Shown here: piece by piece, positions 10,009 through 18,741 of the stretch
How the letters are laid out: the number at the start of each line of letters is the position of its first letter
Numbering within the stretch: the stretch's first letter is position 1
Origin: Paenibacillus wulumuqiensis
GTDB taxonomy: Bacteria; Bacillota; Bacilli; Paenibacillales; Paenibacillaceae
Assembly: GCF_000971965.1 (NCBI RefSeq)
Contig: NZ_KQ040792.1
Coordinates: 620,001 to 684,000 of the forward strand
Reading direction: 5' to 3'
DNA length: 64,000 nucleotides
Made by a program: the position numbers and the translations under genes
Notes under the pieces: model-generated
Told to the model about the DNA's origin: nothing
Databases searched by the model: none
Seen by the model: only the letters and a program-made list of their open reading frames with translations

Positions 10009-11076
10009 GTGTTAGATCGTTTACAGGCATTAGCGGACCGCTATGAGAAATTGAGCGAGTTGTTGTGTGATCCGGATGTGGCGAGTGATTCCAAGCGTCT
10101 GCGTGATTATTCCAAGGAACAGTCGGATCTACAGCCGACATTTGAAGCGTATACCGAATATCGCCGGGTAACCGAAGAGCTGGATGCAGCCAAGCAGCTC
10201 CAGGGCGAGAAGCTCGATGACGATATGCGCGAGATGGTCAAGATGGAGATCGATGAACTGTCTGCCCGCAAGGAAGAACTGGAAGAGCAGATTCATATTC
10301 TGTTGATGCCAAAAGATCCAAATGACGATAAAAACGTCATCGTGGAGATTCGCGGCGCGGCAGGCGGCGACGAGGCAGCATTGTTCGCAGCCGATCTGTA
10401 TCGTATGTATACCCGTTTCGCAGATACACAGGGCTGGCGCGTCGAAGTGCTGGATACCAATGTCAGCGATCTGGGCGGATTCAAGGAAGTGACTTTCCTG
10501 ATCAATGGACGCGGCGCTTACAGCAAGCTCAAATTCGAGAGCGGCGCACACCGTGTACAGCGTATTCCTTCGACAGAATCAGGCGGACGTATTCATACGT
10601 CCACCTCGACAGTGGCGGTTATGCCGGAAGCGGAAGAGCTGGACATTGAGATTCATGACCGAGATATCCGTGTGGATACATTTTGTTCCAGCGGTGCGGG
10701 CGGCCAGTCCGTCAACACGACCAAATCGGCAGTACGGGTTACCCATATGCCGACCGGAATCGTAGCGACCTGTCAGGACGGCAAATCTCAGAACTCCAAT
10801 AAGGAAAAAGCGCTTCAGGTACTGCGCGCCCGTATCTCCGATATGATGCGTCAGGAAGAAGAAGCCAAATACGCCGGCGAGCGTAAAAGCAAAGTAGGTA
10901 CCGGAGATCGCAGTGAGCGTATCCGTACGTATAATTTTCCGCAGAGTCGTGTGACCGACCACCGGATCGGACTGACACTGCACAAGCTGGATCAGGTTAT
11001 GAATGGCGAGATCGAAGAAATCGTATCGGCGCTGACACTGGCCGAGCAGGCTGACCTGATGGCCAAAGAGGCCTGA
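10009..11076 (+). CDS. prfA: Peptide chain release factor 1
   Basis: This 355-residue protein ends translation at UAA and UAG codons. The GGQ motif that triggers peptidyl-tRNA hydrolysis is at residues 231-233 (GAGGQSVN). The codon-recognition tripeptide is PST in [15 protein letters not shown], the RF1 PxT form. The GTG start at 10009 gives the expected N-terminus ([15 protein letters not shown]) and has AAGAGGTGG 7 bp upstream. prmC, whose product methylates the Gln of GGQ, starts 4 bp after the stop, a widely conserved pairing. Confidence 0.97.
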   Translation: MLDRLQALADRYEKLSELLCDPDVASDSKRLRDYSKEQSDLQPTFEAYTEYRRVTEELDAAKQLQGEKLDDDMREMVKMEIDELSARKEELEEQIHILLMPKDPNDDKNVIVEIRGAAGGDEAALFAADLYRMYTRFADTQGWRVEVLDTNVSDLGGFKEVTFLINGRGAYSKLKFESGAHRVQRIPSTESGGRIHTSTSTVAVMPEAEELDIEIHDRDIRVDTFCSSGAGGQSVNTTKSAVRVTHMPTGIVATCQDGKSQNSNKEKALQVLRARISDMMRQEEEAKYAGERKSKVGTGDRSERIRTYNFPQSRVTDHRIGLTLHKLDQVMNGEIEEIVSALTLAEQADLMAKEA

Positions 11077-11080
11077 TCGG

Positions 11081-11977
11081 TTGGCACAGGATCAACAGCT
11101 GTTCGTCATGCAGCCGCAGCGAAGTATAAGGGAAGCCTATGTTGAGGCTTCTTCTTTTTTAAGGGAGCAGCAGGTGATGGAGCCGGAATCCAATACCAGA
11201 CTGCTGCTGGAATGGGTGCTGGGATTATCGGGAGCTGCTTATTATATGGCACTGCCCGACCCCTTTCCGGTAGACAAGCGTGAATCCTGGGAGAGCGTAG
11301 TGAATCGCAAAGCCCAGGGTGAACCGGCACAGTATATTATCGGGGAACAGGAATTTTACGGAGAATTGTTCCACGTGAATCGTTCGGTACTCATTCCGCG
11401 TCCGGAAACGGAGCTGCTCGTCGAAGCGGTGGTGAAGCTGGGGCATACGCTTCCTTCACGCGCCGATGGAGAGCGTCCGATCTGCGTCGATATTGGCACA
11501 GGCAGCGGAGCCATCGCGCTCACGATTGCCCGCCTTTGTCCCGATTGGGAAGTATGGGCAAGTGATATTTCGGCGGACGCTCTGCAGGTCGCACAGCATA
11601 ACAGCAGACAGCAGGGCACGGAGATTGGCTGGCAGCAGGGCAATCTGCTGGAGCCATTTGCCGGGAAGCGTGTGAATATTGTGGTATCCAACCCGCCGTA
11701 TATTCCCGATGAAGACATCGCCGGATTGCAGCCGGAAGTGAGAGAGCATGAGCCGCTGACCGCACTGGCCGGCGGCCCGGATGGTCTCGGACCTTACCGG
11801 ATCATGATGTCCCAGCTGAGTCTGCTGGCGAATCGCCCGGAGATGGTCGCTTTTGAACTGGGCCAGGGACAGGCCCCGGATGTTGCACAGATGGTTCGTG
11901 AAGCGGGCTATGAACAGATTCATATTATCAAGGACCTTGCCGGTATTGAACGTCATGTAATTGGAATCCTAACCTGA
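11081..11977 (+). CDS. prmC: Release factor glutamine methyltransferase
   Basis: PrmC (HemK) methylates the glutamine of the GGQ motif in release factors using S-adenosylmethionine. The 298-residue protein has an N-terminal helical domain that recognises the release factor. It then has a Rossmann methyltransferase domain with motif I as VDIGTGSGAIA and the catalytic NPPY at about residue 204. The TTG start at 11081 has AAAGAGG 9 bp upstream; an in-frame ATG at 11108 is the alternative. It forms one transcription unit with prfA. SAM for this reaction would come from metK, further along the window. Confidence 0.95.
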   Translation: MAQDQQLFVMQPQRSIREAYVEASSFLREQQVMEPESNTRLLLEWVLGLSGAAYYMALPDPFPVDKRESWESVVNRKAQGEPAQYIIGEQEFYGELFHVNRSVLIPRPETELLVEAVVKLGHTLPSRADGERPICVDIGTGSGAIALTIARLCPDWEVWASDISADALQVAQHNSRQQGTEIGWQQGNLLEPFAGKRVNIVVSNPPYIPDEDIAGLQPEVREHEPLTALAGGPDGLGPYRIMMSQLSLLANRPEMVAFELGQGQAPDVAQMVREAGYEQIHIIKDLAGIERHVIGILT

Positions 11978-12011
11978 AGCAGTACAGGTTGAATGCGAAA
12001 AGGAGACAGGC

Positions 12012-13190
12012 ATGATCACAAAGCTGAAGCGGATCGATTGGACACTATTTACGATTTTACTGATCATGATGGCGATAAGTCTGGTGGTCATTTACAGCGC
12101 GACCCACAGCAGCTCACGTTTTGGCGGCTCTACCAGCAAAATGGCCATGTACTATCTGGCCGGATTTATTGTCTTTTTTATAGCTGCACTCGTGGATTAC
12201 CGGCTCTGGATCCGGTATGCCAAATATATTTATATCGGCGGGATTGCCCTGCTGCTGCTCGTTATGATCATCGGTCAGACGCTTAACAACGCCCAGGGCT
12301 GGCTGAGTATAGGCGGTTTGAGTCTGCAGCCGGCAGAGCTGTTCAAGCTGGTGCTTATTATTGCCCTGTCTACATTGCTGGCTTCCAAAAAAAAGCTCAA
12401 GCTTTTGTTCTGGCAGGACATTACGCCTTTGGTTGCCGTAACCTTTGTTCCGTTTGCTATCGTTATGGCGCAGAATGATCTTGGAAATGCGCTGAGCTAT
12501 CTGATCATCATGGTGGCGCTGCTGTGGATCGGTAATATCAAATACACGCAGGCGATCATTTTCACTACGCTGGTAGCGGTCATGGTCATTGTGGGTATTC
12601 GCAGTTATGTAGCGTACCATGATCAGATTGAGACGTATCTGTCAGAGATCAAGCGGGACCACTGGATGGAACGTATTGACCCGTGGCTGATGCCGGACGA
12701 AGCCACACCCAAGGCGATTTATCATACACGCAATGCCAAACTGGCTATCGCTTCAGGCGGTCTGGGCGGGGAAGGATTTATGAAAGGCAGTTCTGTACAG
12801 GCGGAACGTGTGCCGTTAACGTATTCGGATTCGATCTTTGTCGTGGTAGCAGAGGAGTTCGGATTTATCGGGGCAGCAGTACTGCTGTTACTGTACTTTA
12901 CGCTGATTCACCGGCTGGTACTGGTATCCCTGGAGTGCAGGGAGCGAGCCGGGCCTTATCTGATTATTGGTATTGTGGCGATGCTGCTGTATCAGATATT
13001 TGAAAATATCGGCATGTTTATCGGTCTGATGCCGTTGACCGGGATTACGCTGCCGTTTATCAGTTTTGGCGGTACCTCGCTCGTCATGAATATGGCCTGT
13101 ATGGGTCTGGTCATGAGTATCCGGATTCATAACCAGCTGGATACGGAAGATCTTCCCATGGAAGCGTCGAGCCGTTACACACTGAACTAG
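12012..13190 (+). CDS. SEDS-family cell-wall polymerase (RodA/FtsW/SpoVE-like)
   Basis: This 392-residue polytopic protein has about ten membrane helices. It belongs to the shape, elongation, division and sporulation (SEDS) glycosyltransferases that polymerise peptidoglycan from lipid II with a class B PBP. Family landmarks are GWLSIGGLSLQPAELFKL, QNDLGNA, RIDPWL and the C-terminal GITLPFISFGGTS. The unusual length of the loop between QAERVPLTYSDSIFVVVAEE and neighbouring helices is normal for RodA-like members. It follows prmC by 34 bp with GGAG before the ATG. RodA is more likely than FtsW given the family features, but I cannot separate the subfamilies without alignment. Confidence 0.88.
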   Translation: MITKLKRIDWTLFTILLIMMAISLVVIYSATHSSSRFGGSTSKMAMYYLAGFIVFFIAALVDYRLWIRYAKYIYIGGIALLLLVMIIGQTLNNAQGWLSIGGLSLQPAELFKLVLIIALSTLLASKKKLKLLFWQDITPLVAVTFVPFAIVMAQNDLGNALSYLIIMVALLWIGNIKYTQAIIFTTLVAVMVIVGIRSYVAYHDQIETYLSEIKRDHWMERIDPWLMPDEATPKAIYHTRNAKLAIASGGLGGEGFMKGSSVQAERVPLTYSDSIFVVVAEEFGFIGAAVLLLLYFTLIHRLVLVSLECRERAGPYLIIGIVAMLLYQIFENIGMFIGLMPLTGITLPFISFGGTSLVMNMACMGLVMSIRIHNQLDTEDLPMEASSRYTLN

Positions 13191-13306
13191 ATTAGAGTAC
13201 ATAGCGTACTCACCATACAGCTCAAGCTCGATAATGTCTGCGGATTACGCAGAATGATGAGTTACGAGAATACCGCAGAACCCAACAGCAGACGGCGTCA
13301 GGATAC

Positions 13307-13344
13307 AAAAGGAGAACCGGGAGCTTGCCATCGGGTCTCCTTTT
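13307..13344 (+). terminator. Weak hairpin after the SEDS gene
   Basis: AAAAGGAGA pairs with TCTCCTTTT (9 bp). The 3' arm itself supplies four T residues but no further T-tract follows, so termination is likely partial. The remaining 13191-13427 gap holds only the ywlC ribosome site. Confidence 0.45.
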
Positions 13345-13427
13345 CTGCATGACCAGGGATATGGACGTATAAATATTGTATAGAGAATGGCAGGCAGGGC
13401 AATGCATACAAGACAGGGAGGCAGTAC

Positions 13428-14534
13428 ATGATGAACGATTGGACGGAGAATGGTTATTCTCCATCGTCTGCGGATCAACCGGTGAGAATCTGGGATGCGC
13501 GGCAGGTGAATACAGCAGAACAACATATTGCAGAAGCCGGCGAGATTCTGAGAAAGGGCGGGATTGTCGCTTTTCCGACAGAGACGGTGTACGGGCTGGG
13601 AGCAGATGCAGGCAATTCCGCAGCGGTTGAGGCTGTATTTGCTGCCAAAGGAAGACCATCCGACAATCCGCTTATCGTGCATATTTCACAGCTGGAACAG
13701 CTGGATCGTCTGGTCACGAATGTGAAGCCGGTGGAACGCAAGCTGATGGAGCAGTTCTGGCCGGGGCCGCTTACTCTGGTCATGTCGGTGCAGCCGGGAG
13801 CGGTATCTCCGTATGTCACAGCCGGACTGGATACGGTAGGTGTGCGGATGCCGGATCATCCGGTGGCACTGCGTCTGATTACGGCGGCAGGATGTCCACT
13901 GGCTGCGCCGAGCGCCAACCGCTCCGGCCGTCCCAGTCCAACCACAGCGGAGCATGTGGCCGAAGATCTGTCTTCCCGCATCCAGGGAATCGTAGATGGC
14001 GGCAGCGCCGGTGTTGGGGTCGAATCGACCGTTATTCAGGTGCAGGAGGATGGAGCGGTACTGATCCTCCGTCCGGGCGGCATTACGGAAGATCAGCTGC
14101 TCACAGTCGCTTCATCGGTTATGAGGGACCCGGGGCTATCTGGCCTGTCAGCCGATACGGCACCGCGTGCACCGGGGATGAAGTATGCCCATTACGCTCC
14201 GCGCGGCAGTATGACCATTGTGCTGGGTGAGGAACGTGATGCTGTACGCCATCATATTCGTGAGCAGCTGCATCAGGCAGAGAAGCGCGGGGAGCGTACC
14301 GGGGTGCTGCGGTTTGACGAGGATCAGGATGATTATGGAGCAGCGCTGCAGCTGTCGCTTGGCAGCCGGTACACGCCGGAGGTAGCGGCGAGCCGTCTGT
14401 ATGCCTGTCTGCGTACGCTGGATGCACATGGAATTACCTTTATCATGGCTACAGGCTGTACCGAACAAGGCGTCGGCATGGCCGTGATGAACCGCCTTTC
14501 CAAAGCAGCCGGCGGCCGGATGATACACGTATGA
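13428..14534 (+). CDS. ywlC: Threonylcarbamoyl-AMP synthase (Sua5/YwlC)
   Basis: This 368-residue enzyme makes L-threonylcarbamoyl-AMP from threonine, bicarbonate and ATP, the first step of the t6A37 modification of ANN-decoding tRNAs. The N-terminal YrdC domain (about 20-215) shows GGIVAFPTETVYGLG, AAKGRPSDNPL and the nucleotide-binding APSANRSGRPSPT. The C-terminal Sua5 domain (about 245-368) follows a linker containing PGMKYAHYAP. GGGAGG lies 6 bp before ATG 13428; an adjacent ATG at 13431 is equally possible. In Bacillus this gene lies next to spoIIR, which is absent here. Confidence 0.95.
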   Translation: MMNDWTENGYSPSSADQPVRIWDARQVNTAEQHIAEAGEILRKGGIVAFPTETVYGLGADAGNSAAVEAVFAAKGRPSDNPLIVHISQLEQLDRLVTNVKPVERKLMEQFWPGPLTLVMSVQPGAVSPYVTAGLDTVGVRMPDHPVALRLITAAGCPLAAPSANRSGRPSPTTAEHVAEDLSSRIQGIVDGGSAGVGVESTVIQVQEDGAVLILRPGGITEDQLLTVASSVMRDPGLSGLSADTAPRAPGMKYAHYAPRGSMTIVLGEERDAVRHHIREQLHQAEKRGERTGVLRFDEDQDDYGAALQLSLGSRYTPEVAASRLYACLRTLDAHGITFIMATGCTEQGVGMAVMNRLSKAAGGRMIHV

Positions 14535-14584
14535 TCGTGTTCCCCGGATCACCTGCCTGTACGAGTGAACGATAGGATGTCTTT

Positions 14585-14593
14585 TGCTATAAT
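14585..14593 (+). promoter_or_regulatory. Extended -10 promoter of ywlE
   Basis: TGCTATAAT is an extended -10 box 58 bp upstream of the ywlE start. The -35 region (GTGAAC at 14565-14570) is weak. Confidence 0.55.
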
Positions 14594-14650
14594 AGAGGTT
14601 AAGCAGTACAATGATCTGAATCCTGAATCCATTGAATGGAGGTGCGTGGT

Positions 14651-15244
14651 ATGCATCGTATTTTATTTGTATGTACAGGCAATACCTGTCGCAGTCCCAT
14701 GGCGGAGGCTTTTATGCGGAAGCTGGCGCAGGAACGCGGAATACCGGTAGAAGTTCGTTCAGCAGGGGTGGCTGCGGTCGATGGAATGTCCGTTTCCCAT
14801 CATGCCGAAGCTGTATTAAAAGATCATCAAATTTATGATCGTCTGACCTCCTCCTCTCTTACAAGGGATACGATAGAATGGGCCGATCTGGTGCTGACAC
14901 TGACCGGCAGCCACAAGCAGCATGTGCTGAGCCGTTTTCCGGCAGCAGCGGGCAAAGTATACACACTCAAAGAATATGTGGAAAATGATGCCCATGTGCT
15001 GTCTGATCTGGAAGAACTGGATAGCCTGCATGCATCACTGGAAATACGCCGCGCCCTTGGGGAAAAGATTGACTCCGATGAGTATGAGCGGCTGATCGAG
15101 ATTCAGCAGCGTATCCCGGGCTTTGATATTATCGATCCATATGGCGGCAGCCGGGATGATTATGAAGTGGCCGCAGCCGATATCCGTACTGCACTGGAAA
15201 AGCTGCTGGACAAGCTGGAAGCCTATCGCCCCAGAGAATCCTGA
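14651..15244 (+). CDS. ywlE: Protein-arginine phosphatase (LMW phosphatase family)
   Basis: This 197-residue member of the low-molecular-weight phosphatase family has the P-loop CTGNTCRS at residues 8-15. The Thr at position 12 corresponds to Thr11 of Bacillus YwlE, which selects phosphoarginine over phosphotyrosine. The acid/base aspartate lies in DPYGGS. YwlE opposes the arginine kinase McsB, which marks proteins for ClpCP. The usual length is about 150 residues. Here roughly 48 extra charged residues lie between KEYV and FDIIDPYGG, just before the catalytic Asp loop. GGAGGTG precedes ATG 14651 by 6 bp. Confidence 0.88.
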   Translation: MHRILFVCTGNTCRSPMAEAFMRKLAQERGIPVEVRSAGVAAVDGMSVSHHAEAVLKDHQIYDRLTSSSLTRDTIEWADLVLTLTGSHKQHVLSRFPAAAGKVYTLKEYVENDAHVLSDLEELDSLHASLEIRRALGEKIDSDEYERLIEIQQRIPGFDIIDPYGGSRDDYEVAAADIRTALEKLLDKLEAYRPRES

Positions 15245-15388
15245 AAAATTAATTTTATCGCAGGAACGTGTTGATTTTATAAAAAACATGTCTTATGATG
15301 TAAGCACAAGACAGACCCGGTGTAACTGGCGACAAGAGTGGAACCTGACCACGATGGAGCACTGGGATATACGGCCGGTCGCCTGGGC

Positions 15389-15436
15389 AAAGAGCAGATA
15401 CACATCGCATACGCATGTGTGTCCTGCTCTTTTTTT
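15389..15436 (+). terminator. Strong terminator downstream of ywlE
   Basis: AAAGAGCAG pairs with CTGCTCTTT, with an inner CACAT/ATGTG stem, ending in a run of seven Ts. It closes the ywlE transcript. The 15245-15660 gap otherwise contains only a -10-like TATAAT (15576-15581) before ywlG; short frames there have no ribosome site. Confidence 0.85.
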
Positions 15437-15660
15437 GGTCTTTGGGAGTCCGGCATGTTCTGTTGTCTGTGATCGCCTTTTGCCTGGCAGTATACATTAC
15501 AGCCCACAAGCAGCTGGAAATGCCGGAACGGCATATGTTTTTGGATCAATGTCGCCGTACCTCTCCTGCCTGCGCTATAATAATGATGAAAAGCGGAACT
15601 GAATCATGTCGGTGCTGTTGAACATTGTGATAAAAGCACAAAGGAGGCAGGAGAACAATA

Positions 15661-16248
15661 ATGGCTGATCAGGAAAAGATTGCATCGATTCGACGTAATG
15701 CTGCAGCGGTTACCCGTGAAGTGGCGGAAGCTGCGAATCTGGGACCCCATAAGCTGCTGGTAATCGGTGCCAGTACCAGCGAGATTGCCGGACAGCATAT
15801 CGGTACATCCGGAACGCTCGATATTGCGGAAGCCCTGGTAGAAGGAATCCGGGAAGTACAGGCGGAGCTGGGATTTCAGCTGGCCTTTCAATGCTGTGAG
15901 CACCTGAACCGTGCACTGGTTATTGAACGTTCCACCCTGGAGCGGTACAACTGGACCGAGGTGGCGGCAGTGCCGATTCCGCGTGCCGGAGGCTCCATGG
16001 CCGCGTATGTGTACCAGACGATGGAAGATCCGTGCCTGGCCGAGACGGTGGAAGCCCATGCCGGAATCGATATCGGTGAGACGCTGATCGGCATGCATCT
16101 GCGGCGTGTAGCTGTCCCTTACCGGCCTGCTATCCGCTACATAGGCGAAGCCCGCGTCAATGCAGCGCGTATCCGTCCCAAGCTGATCGGCGGCGAACGT
16201 GCCGTATATGCTCCGCTTCCACAGGCGGATGGCGGAGCATGCGACTGA
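15661..16248 (+). CDS. ywlG: TIGR01440/UPF0340 family protein
   Basis: This 195-residue cytosolic protein is a conserved Bacillota protein (YwlG, DUF436) of unknown function. Recognisable features are the N-terminal LGPHKLLVIGASTSEIAG, the FQCCEHLNRALVIER segment containing a Cys-Cys pair, and HLRRVAVPYRP near the end. It sits between ywlE and glyA as in Bacillus subtilis, although rpiB (ywlF), normally between ywlE and ywlG, is missing. GGAGGCAGG lies upstream of the ATG. No catalytic motif is recognised. Confidence 0.9.
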   Translation: MADQEKIASIRRNAAAVTREVAEAANLGPHKLLVIGASTSEIAGQHIGTSGTLDIAEALVEGIREVQAELGFQLAFQCCEHLNRALVIERSTLERYNWTEVAAVPIPRAGGSMAAYVYQTMEDPCLAETVEAHAGIDIGETLIGMHLRRVAVPYRPAIRYIGEARVNAARIRPKLIGGERAVYAPLPQADGGACD

Positions 16249-16339
16249 TTCCGGGAAAGACCAATAACGATTGTGTTTACACGCAGCCTGTCTGCGATTT
16301 TAGCTTGAATAAATAATGACCTACAGGGGGAAACGACGA

Positions 16340-17590
16340 ATGATGGAGCAATTGAGAAACAGTGATCCGGCAGTACTGGAAGCAATGGGATTGGAACTGA
16401 AGCGTCAGCGCACCAATATCGAACTGATCGCCTCCGAGAACATCGTAAGTGAAGCGGTTATGGAAGCTATGGGTTCCGTACTGACCAACAAATATGCCGA
16501 AGGTTATCCGGGCAAACGCTACTATGGCGGCTGTGAGCATGTGGATATCGTCGAGAATATCGCCCGTGACCGTGCCAAGGAACTGTTTGGTGCAGAGCAT
16601 GTCAACGTGCAGCCTCACTCCGGCGCGCAGGCCAATATGGCGGTATATCTGGCAGCGCTCAAGCCTGGCGATACCGTACTCGGCATGAATCTCGCTCACG
16701 GCGGACACCTGACACACGGCAGTCCGGTTAATGCTTCCGGCCTGCTGTACAACTTTGTCGCTTATGGCGTACGTGAAGACAACTTCCTGATCGATTACGA
16801 TGAAGTCCGCAAAGCGGCATTCAAACATCGTCCCCGTCTGATCGTGGCCGGTGCGAGTGCTTATCCGCGTACGATCGACTTTGAAGCACTGGCTTCCATT
16901 GCCAACGATGTAGGTGCGCTGTTCATGGTGGATATGGCTCATATCGCCGGTCTGGTCGCTGCAGGCGAGCATCCGAGCCCTGTGCCACATGCCCATTTCG
17001 TGACGACGACGACCCACAAGACACTGCGCGGACCACGCGGCGGAATGATCATGTGCCGTCAGCCATGGGCAGCTGCTATCGACAAAGCCGTATTCCCGGG
17101 CTCCCAGGGCGGTCCGCTGATGCATGTAATTGCATCCAAAGCGGTAGCTTTTGGTGAAGCGCTGCAGCCTTCTTTCAAAACCTATGCCCAAAATGTAGTC
17201 AAAAATGCCAAAGTGCTCGCACAGACACTGGTGGACGAAGGATTGACGATCGTATCCGGCGGTACCGATAACCACCTGATGCTGGTCGATACCCGCAATA
17301 TCAACATCACCGGCAAAGAAGCCGAGCATGTACTGGATTCCGTCGGCATTACGACCAACAAAAATGCAATCCCGTTCGATCCGACCAGCCCGTTCGTAAC
17401 AAGCGGTATCCGTCTTGGTACGCCTGCTGCCACATCCCGCGGCATGGACGAAGCAGCGATGGAGCAGATCGGCAAAATCATCGCCATGACGCTCAAGTCT
17501 CCAAAAGACGAAGCTGTACTGGCACAGGCAAGCAAGCAGGTTGCTGAACTGACAGATCGTTTCCCGCTGTATGAGCAGGTCAAATACTAA
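16340..17590 (+). CDS. glyA: Serine hydroxymethyltransferase
   Basis: This 416-residue PLP enzyme converts serine and tetrahydrofolate to glycine and 5,10-methylene-tetrahydrofolate, the main one-carbon source. The PLP-binding lysine is in [14 protein letters not shown]. Other landmarks are [10 protein letters not shown] and [19 protein letters not shown] lies 9 bp upstream of ATG 16340; ATG 16343 directly follows and could also serve. The length fits the family. A strong terminator lies 155 bp downstream, separating it from upp, which is its partner in many Bacillota. Confidence 0.97.
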   Translation: MMEQLRNSDPAVLEAMGLELKRQRTNIELIASENIVSEAVMEAMGSVLTNKYAEGYPGKRYYGGCEHVDIVENIARDRAKELFGAEHVNVQPHSGAQANMAVYLAALKPGDTVLGMNLAHGGHLTHGSPVNASGLLYNFVAYGVREDNFLIDYDEVRKAAFKHRPRLIVAGASAYPRTIDFEALASIANDVGALFMVDMAHIAGLVAAGEHPSPVPHAHFVTTTTHKTLRGPRGGMIMCRQPWAAAIDKAVFPGSQGGPLMHVIASKAVAFGEALQPSFKTYAQNVVKNAKVLAQTLVDEGLTIVSGGTDNHLMLVDTRNINITGKEAEHVLDSVGITTNKNAIPFDPTSPFVTSGIRLGTPAATSRGMDEAAMEQIGKIIAMTLKSPKDEAVLAQASKQVAELTDRFPLYEQVKY

Positions 17591-17744
17591 GGATCATTTG
17601 TAAAATGAACCGCAATCAGTCCGGGATTTCACATGGTATGGGGCTGATCAACAGTATTATACTCAGTTTATATGTAATTATATTCTTATGAAAATCCGGC
17701 TGGATAGAACATTTATACAGCTCTTATATTCAGCCTGATCCCGC

Positions 17745-17778
17745 AAACCGGCAGAGGAATTTCCTTCTGCCGGTTTTT
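17745..17778 (+). terminator. Terminator downstream of glyA
   Basis: AAACCGGCAG pairs with CTGCCGGTTT (10 bp), followed by TTTTT. A clear intrinsic terminator. Confidence 0.88.
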
Positions 17779-17898
17779 GTATACTTTTCCAGTAAATTTT
17801 TTTGAAAAAATTAAAATAATTTACCCCATTCAAGCCATTTACCCTTATAATAATAAGGACTGGGTGAAAACAGGATGATTCCGCTTATATTTGGAAAA

Positions 17899-17912
17899 TG
17901 TAAGCGTTATAC
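17899..17912 (+). promoter_or_regulatory. cre-like CcpA site upstream of upp
   Basis: TGTAAGCGTTATAC resembles the catabolite-response element TGWAANCGNTNNCA, with mismatches at the 3' end. It lies about 65 bp upstream of the candidate upp -10 box. A functional link to carbon status is only a possibility. Confidence 0.4.
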
Positions 17913-17972
17913 TACAGGATTCGAGAATTGCGTGAAATCAGTAGAGTTGCGGGTGAAATTGCCCTGAGGTAA

Positions 17973-17981
17973 TGATATAAT
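17973..17981 (+). promoter_or_regulatory. Extended -10 promoter of upp
   Basis: TGATATAAT at 17973-17981 is an extended -10 element. No -35 box at proper spacing is seen. The predicted leader is about 115 nt. Confidence 0.55.
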
Positions 17982-18103
17982 AGACAAGATTTACGGGAAG
18001 AAGCATTTTTCCCAGTCCTTACCCTTATGACATGTCATGTGACTACATACGGATACGCAGGACTTAACTATTGTTATTATTGAACATACCGGAGGGACTA
18101 ACC

Positions 18104-18733
18104 ATGGCAAAACTGGTGATATGCGATCACCCTTTAATTCAACACAAACTCACGTTTATTCGTGACGTTAACACCAATACCAAAGAATTCCGTGAACTCG
18201 TTGACGAAGTGGCTACCTTGATGGCTTACGAGATTACACGTGATATTCCGCTGGAATCGATCCCTGTGGAGACGCCTGTCGTTAAGACCGAAGGCAAAGT
18301 GATCTCCGGGCGTATGCTGGGACTAATTCCGATTTTGCGCGCAGGTCTGGGCATGCTCGACGGCGTTCTGAAGCTGCTGCCTGCAGCCAAGGTGGGCCAT
18401 GTCGGATTGTTCCGTGATCCGGATACCATGCAGCCGGTGGAATATTATGTGAAGCTCCCGACAGATGTACAGGAACGCGAACTGATCGTGATCGATCCGA
18501 TGCTGGCTACAGGCGGCTCTGCGATCGCAGCGATCGACGTACTCAAAAAACGCGGCTGCACCCAGATCAAAATGATGAATCTGATTGCTGCTCCTGAAGG
18601 TGTCAAAGCTGTACATGATGTGCATCCTGACGTTGATATTTATGTAGCGGCACTGGATGATCATCTGAATGATCACGGCTATATTGTCCCTGGTCTCGGC
18701 GATGCCGGCGACCGTCTGTACGGAACTAAGTAA
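18104..18733 (+). CDS. upp: Uracil phosphoribosyltransferase
   Basis: This 209-residue enzyme salvages uracil by joining it to PRPP to give UMP. The PRPP-binding loop reads [12 protein letters not shown], and the uracil-binding end reads [19 protein letters not shown] 18104 is preceded by GGAGGGA, while the upstream in-frame ATG lacks a site. The length matches the family exactly. wecB begins 8 bp after the stop, so UMP salvage and nucleotide-sugar metabolism are co-transcribed here. Confidence 0.97.
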   Translation: MAKLVICDHPLIQHKLTFIRDVNTNTKEFRELVDEVATLMAYEITRDIPLESIPVETPVVKTEGKVISGRMLGLIPILRAGLGMLDGVLKLLPAAKVGHVGLFRDPDTMQPVEYYVKLPTDVQERELIVIDPMLATGGSAIAAIDVLKKRGCTQIKMMNLIAAPEGVKAVHDVHPDVDIYVAALDDHLNDHGYIVPGLGDAGDRLYGTK

Positions 18734-18741
18734 AGCGAGGT

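Larger units (their letters stand above)
17855..18020. repeat. Spaced inverted repeat flanking the upp promoter
   Basis: AAGGACTGGG at 17855-17864 is repeated in inverted form as CCCAGTCCTT at 18011-18020, 146 nt apart. ACCCTTAT is also present near both arms. The upp promoter lies between the arms. The arms could pair only in DNA or in a transcript that starts upstream of 17855. Confidence 0.5.

Noticed and set aside
15123-15621. Frames downstream of ywlE (159 and 68 codons)
   Set aside because: They overlap the ywlE end or run through a strong terminator and lack ribosome sites; spoIIR, mntP and rpiB were considered and do not match.
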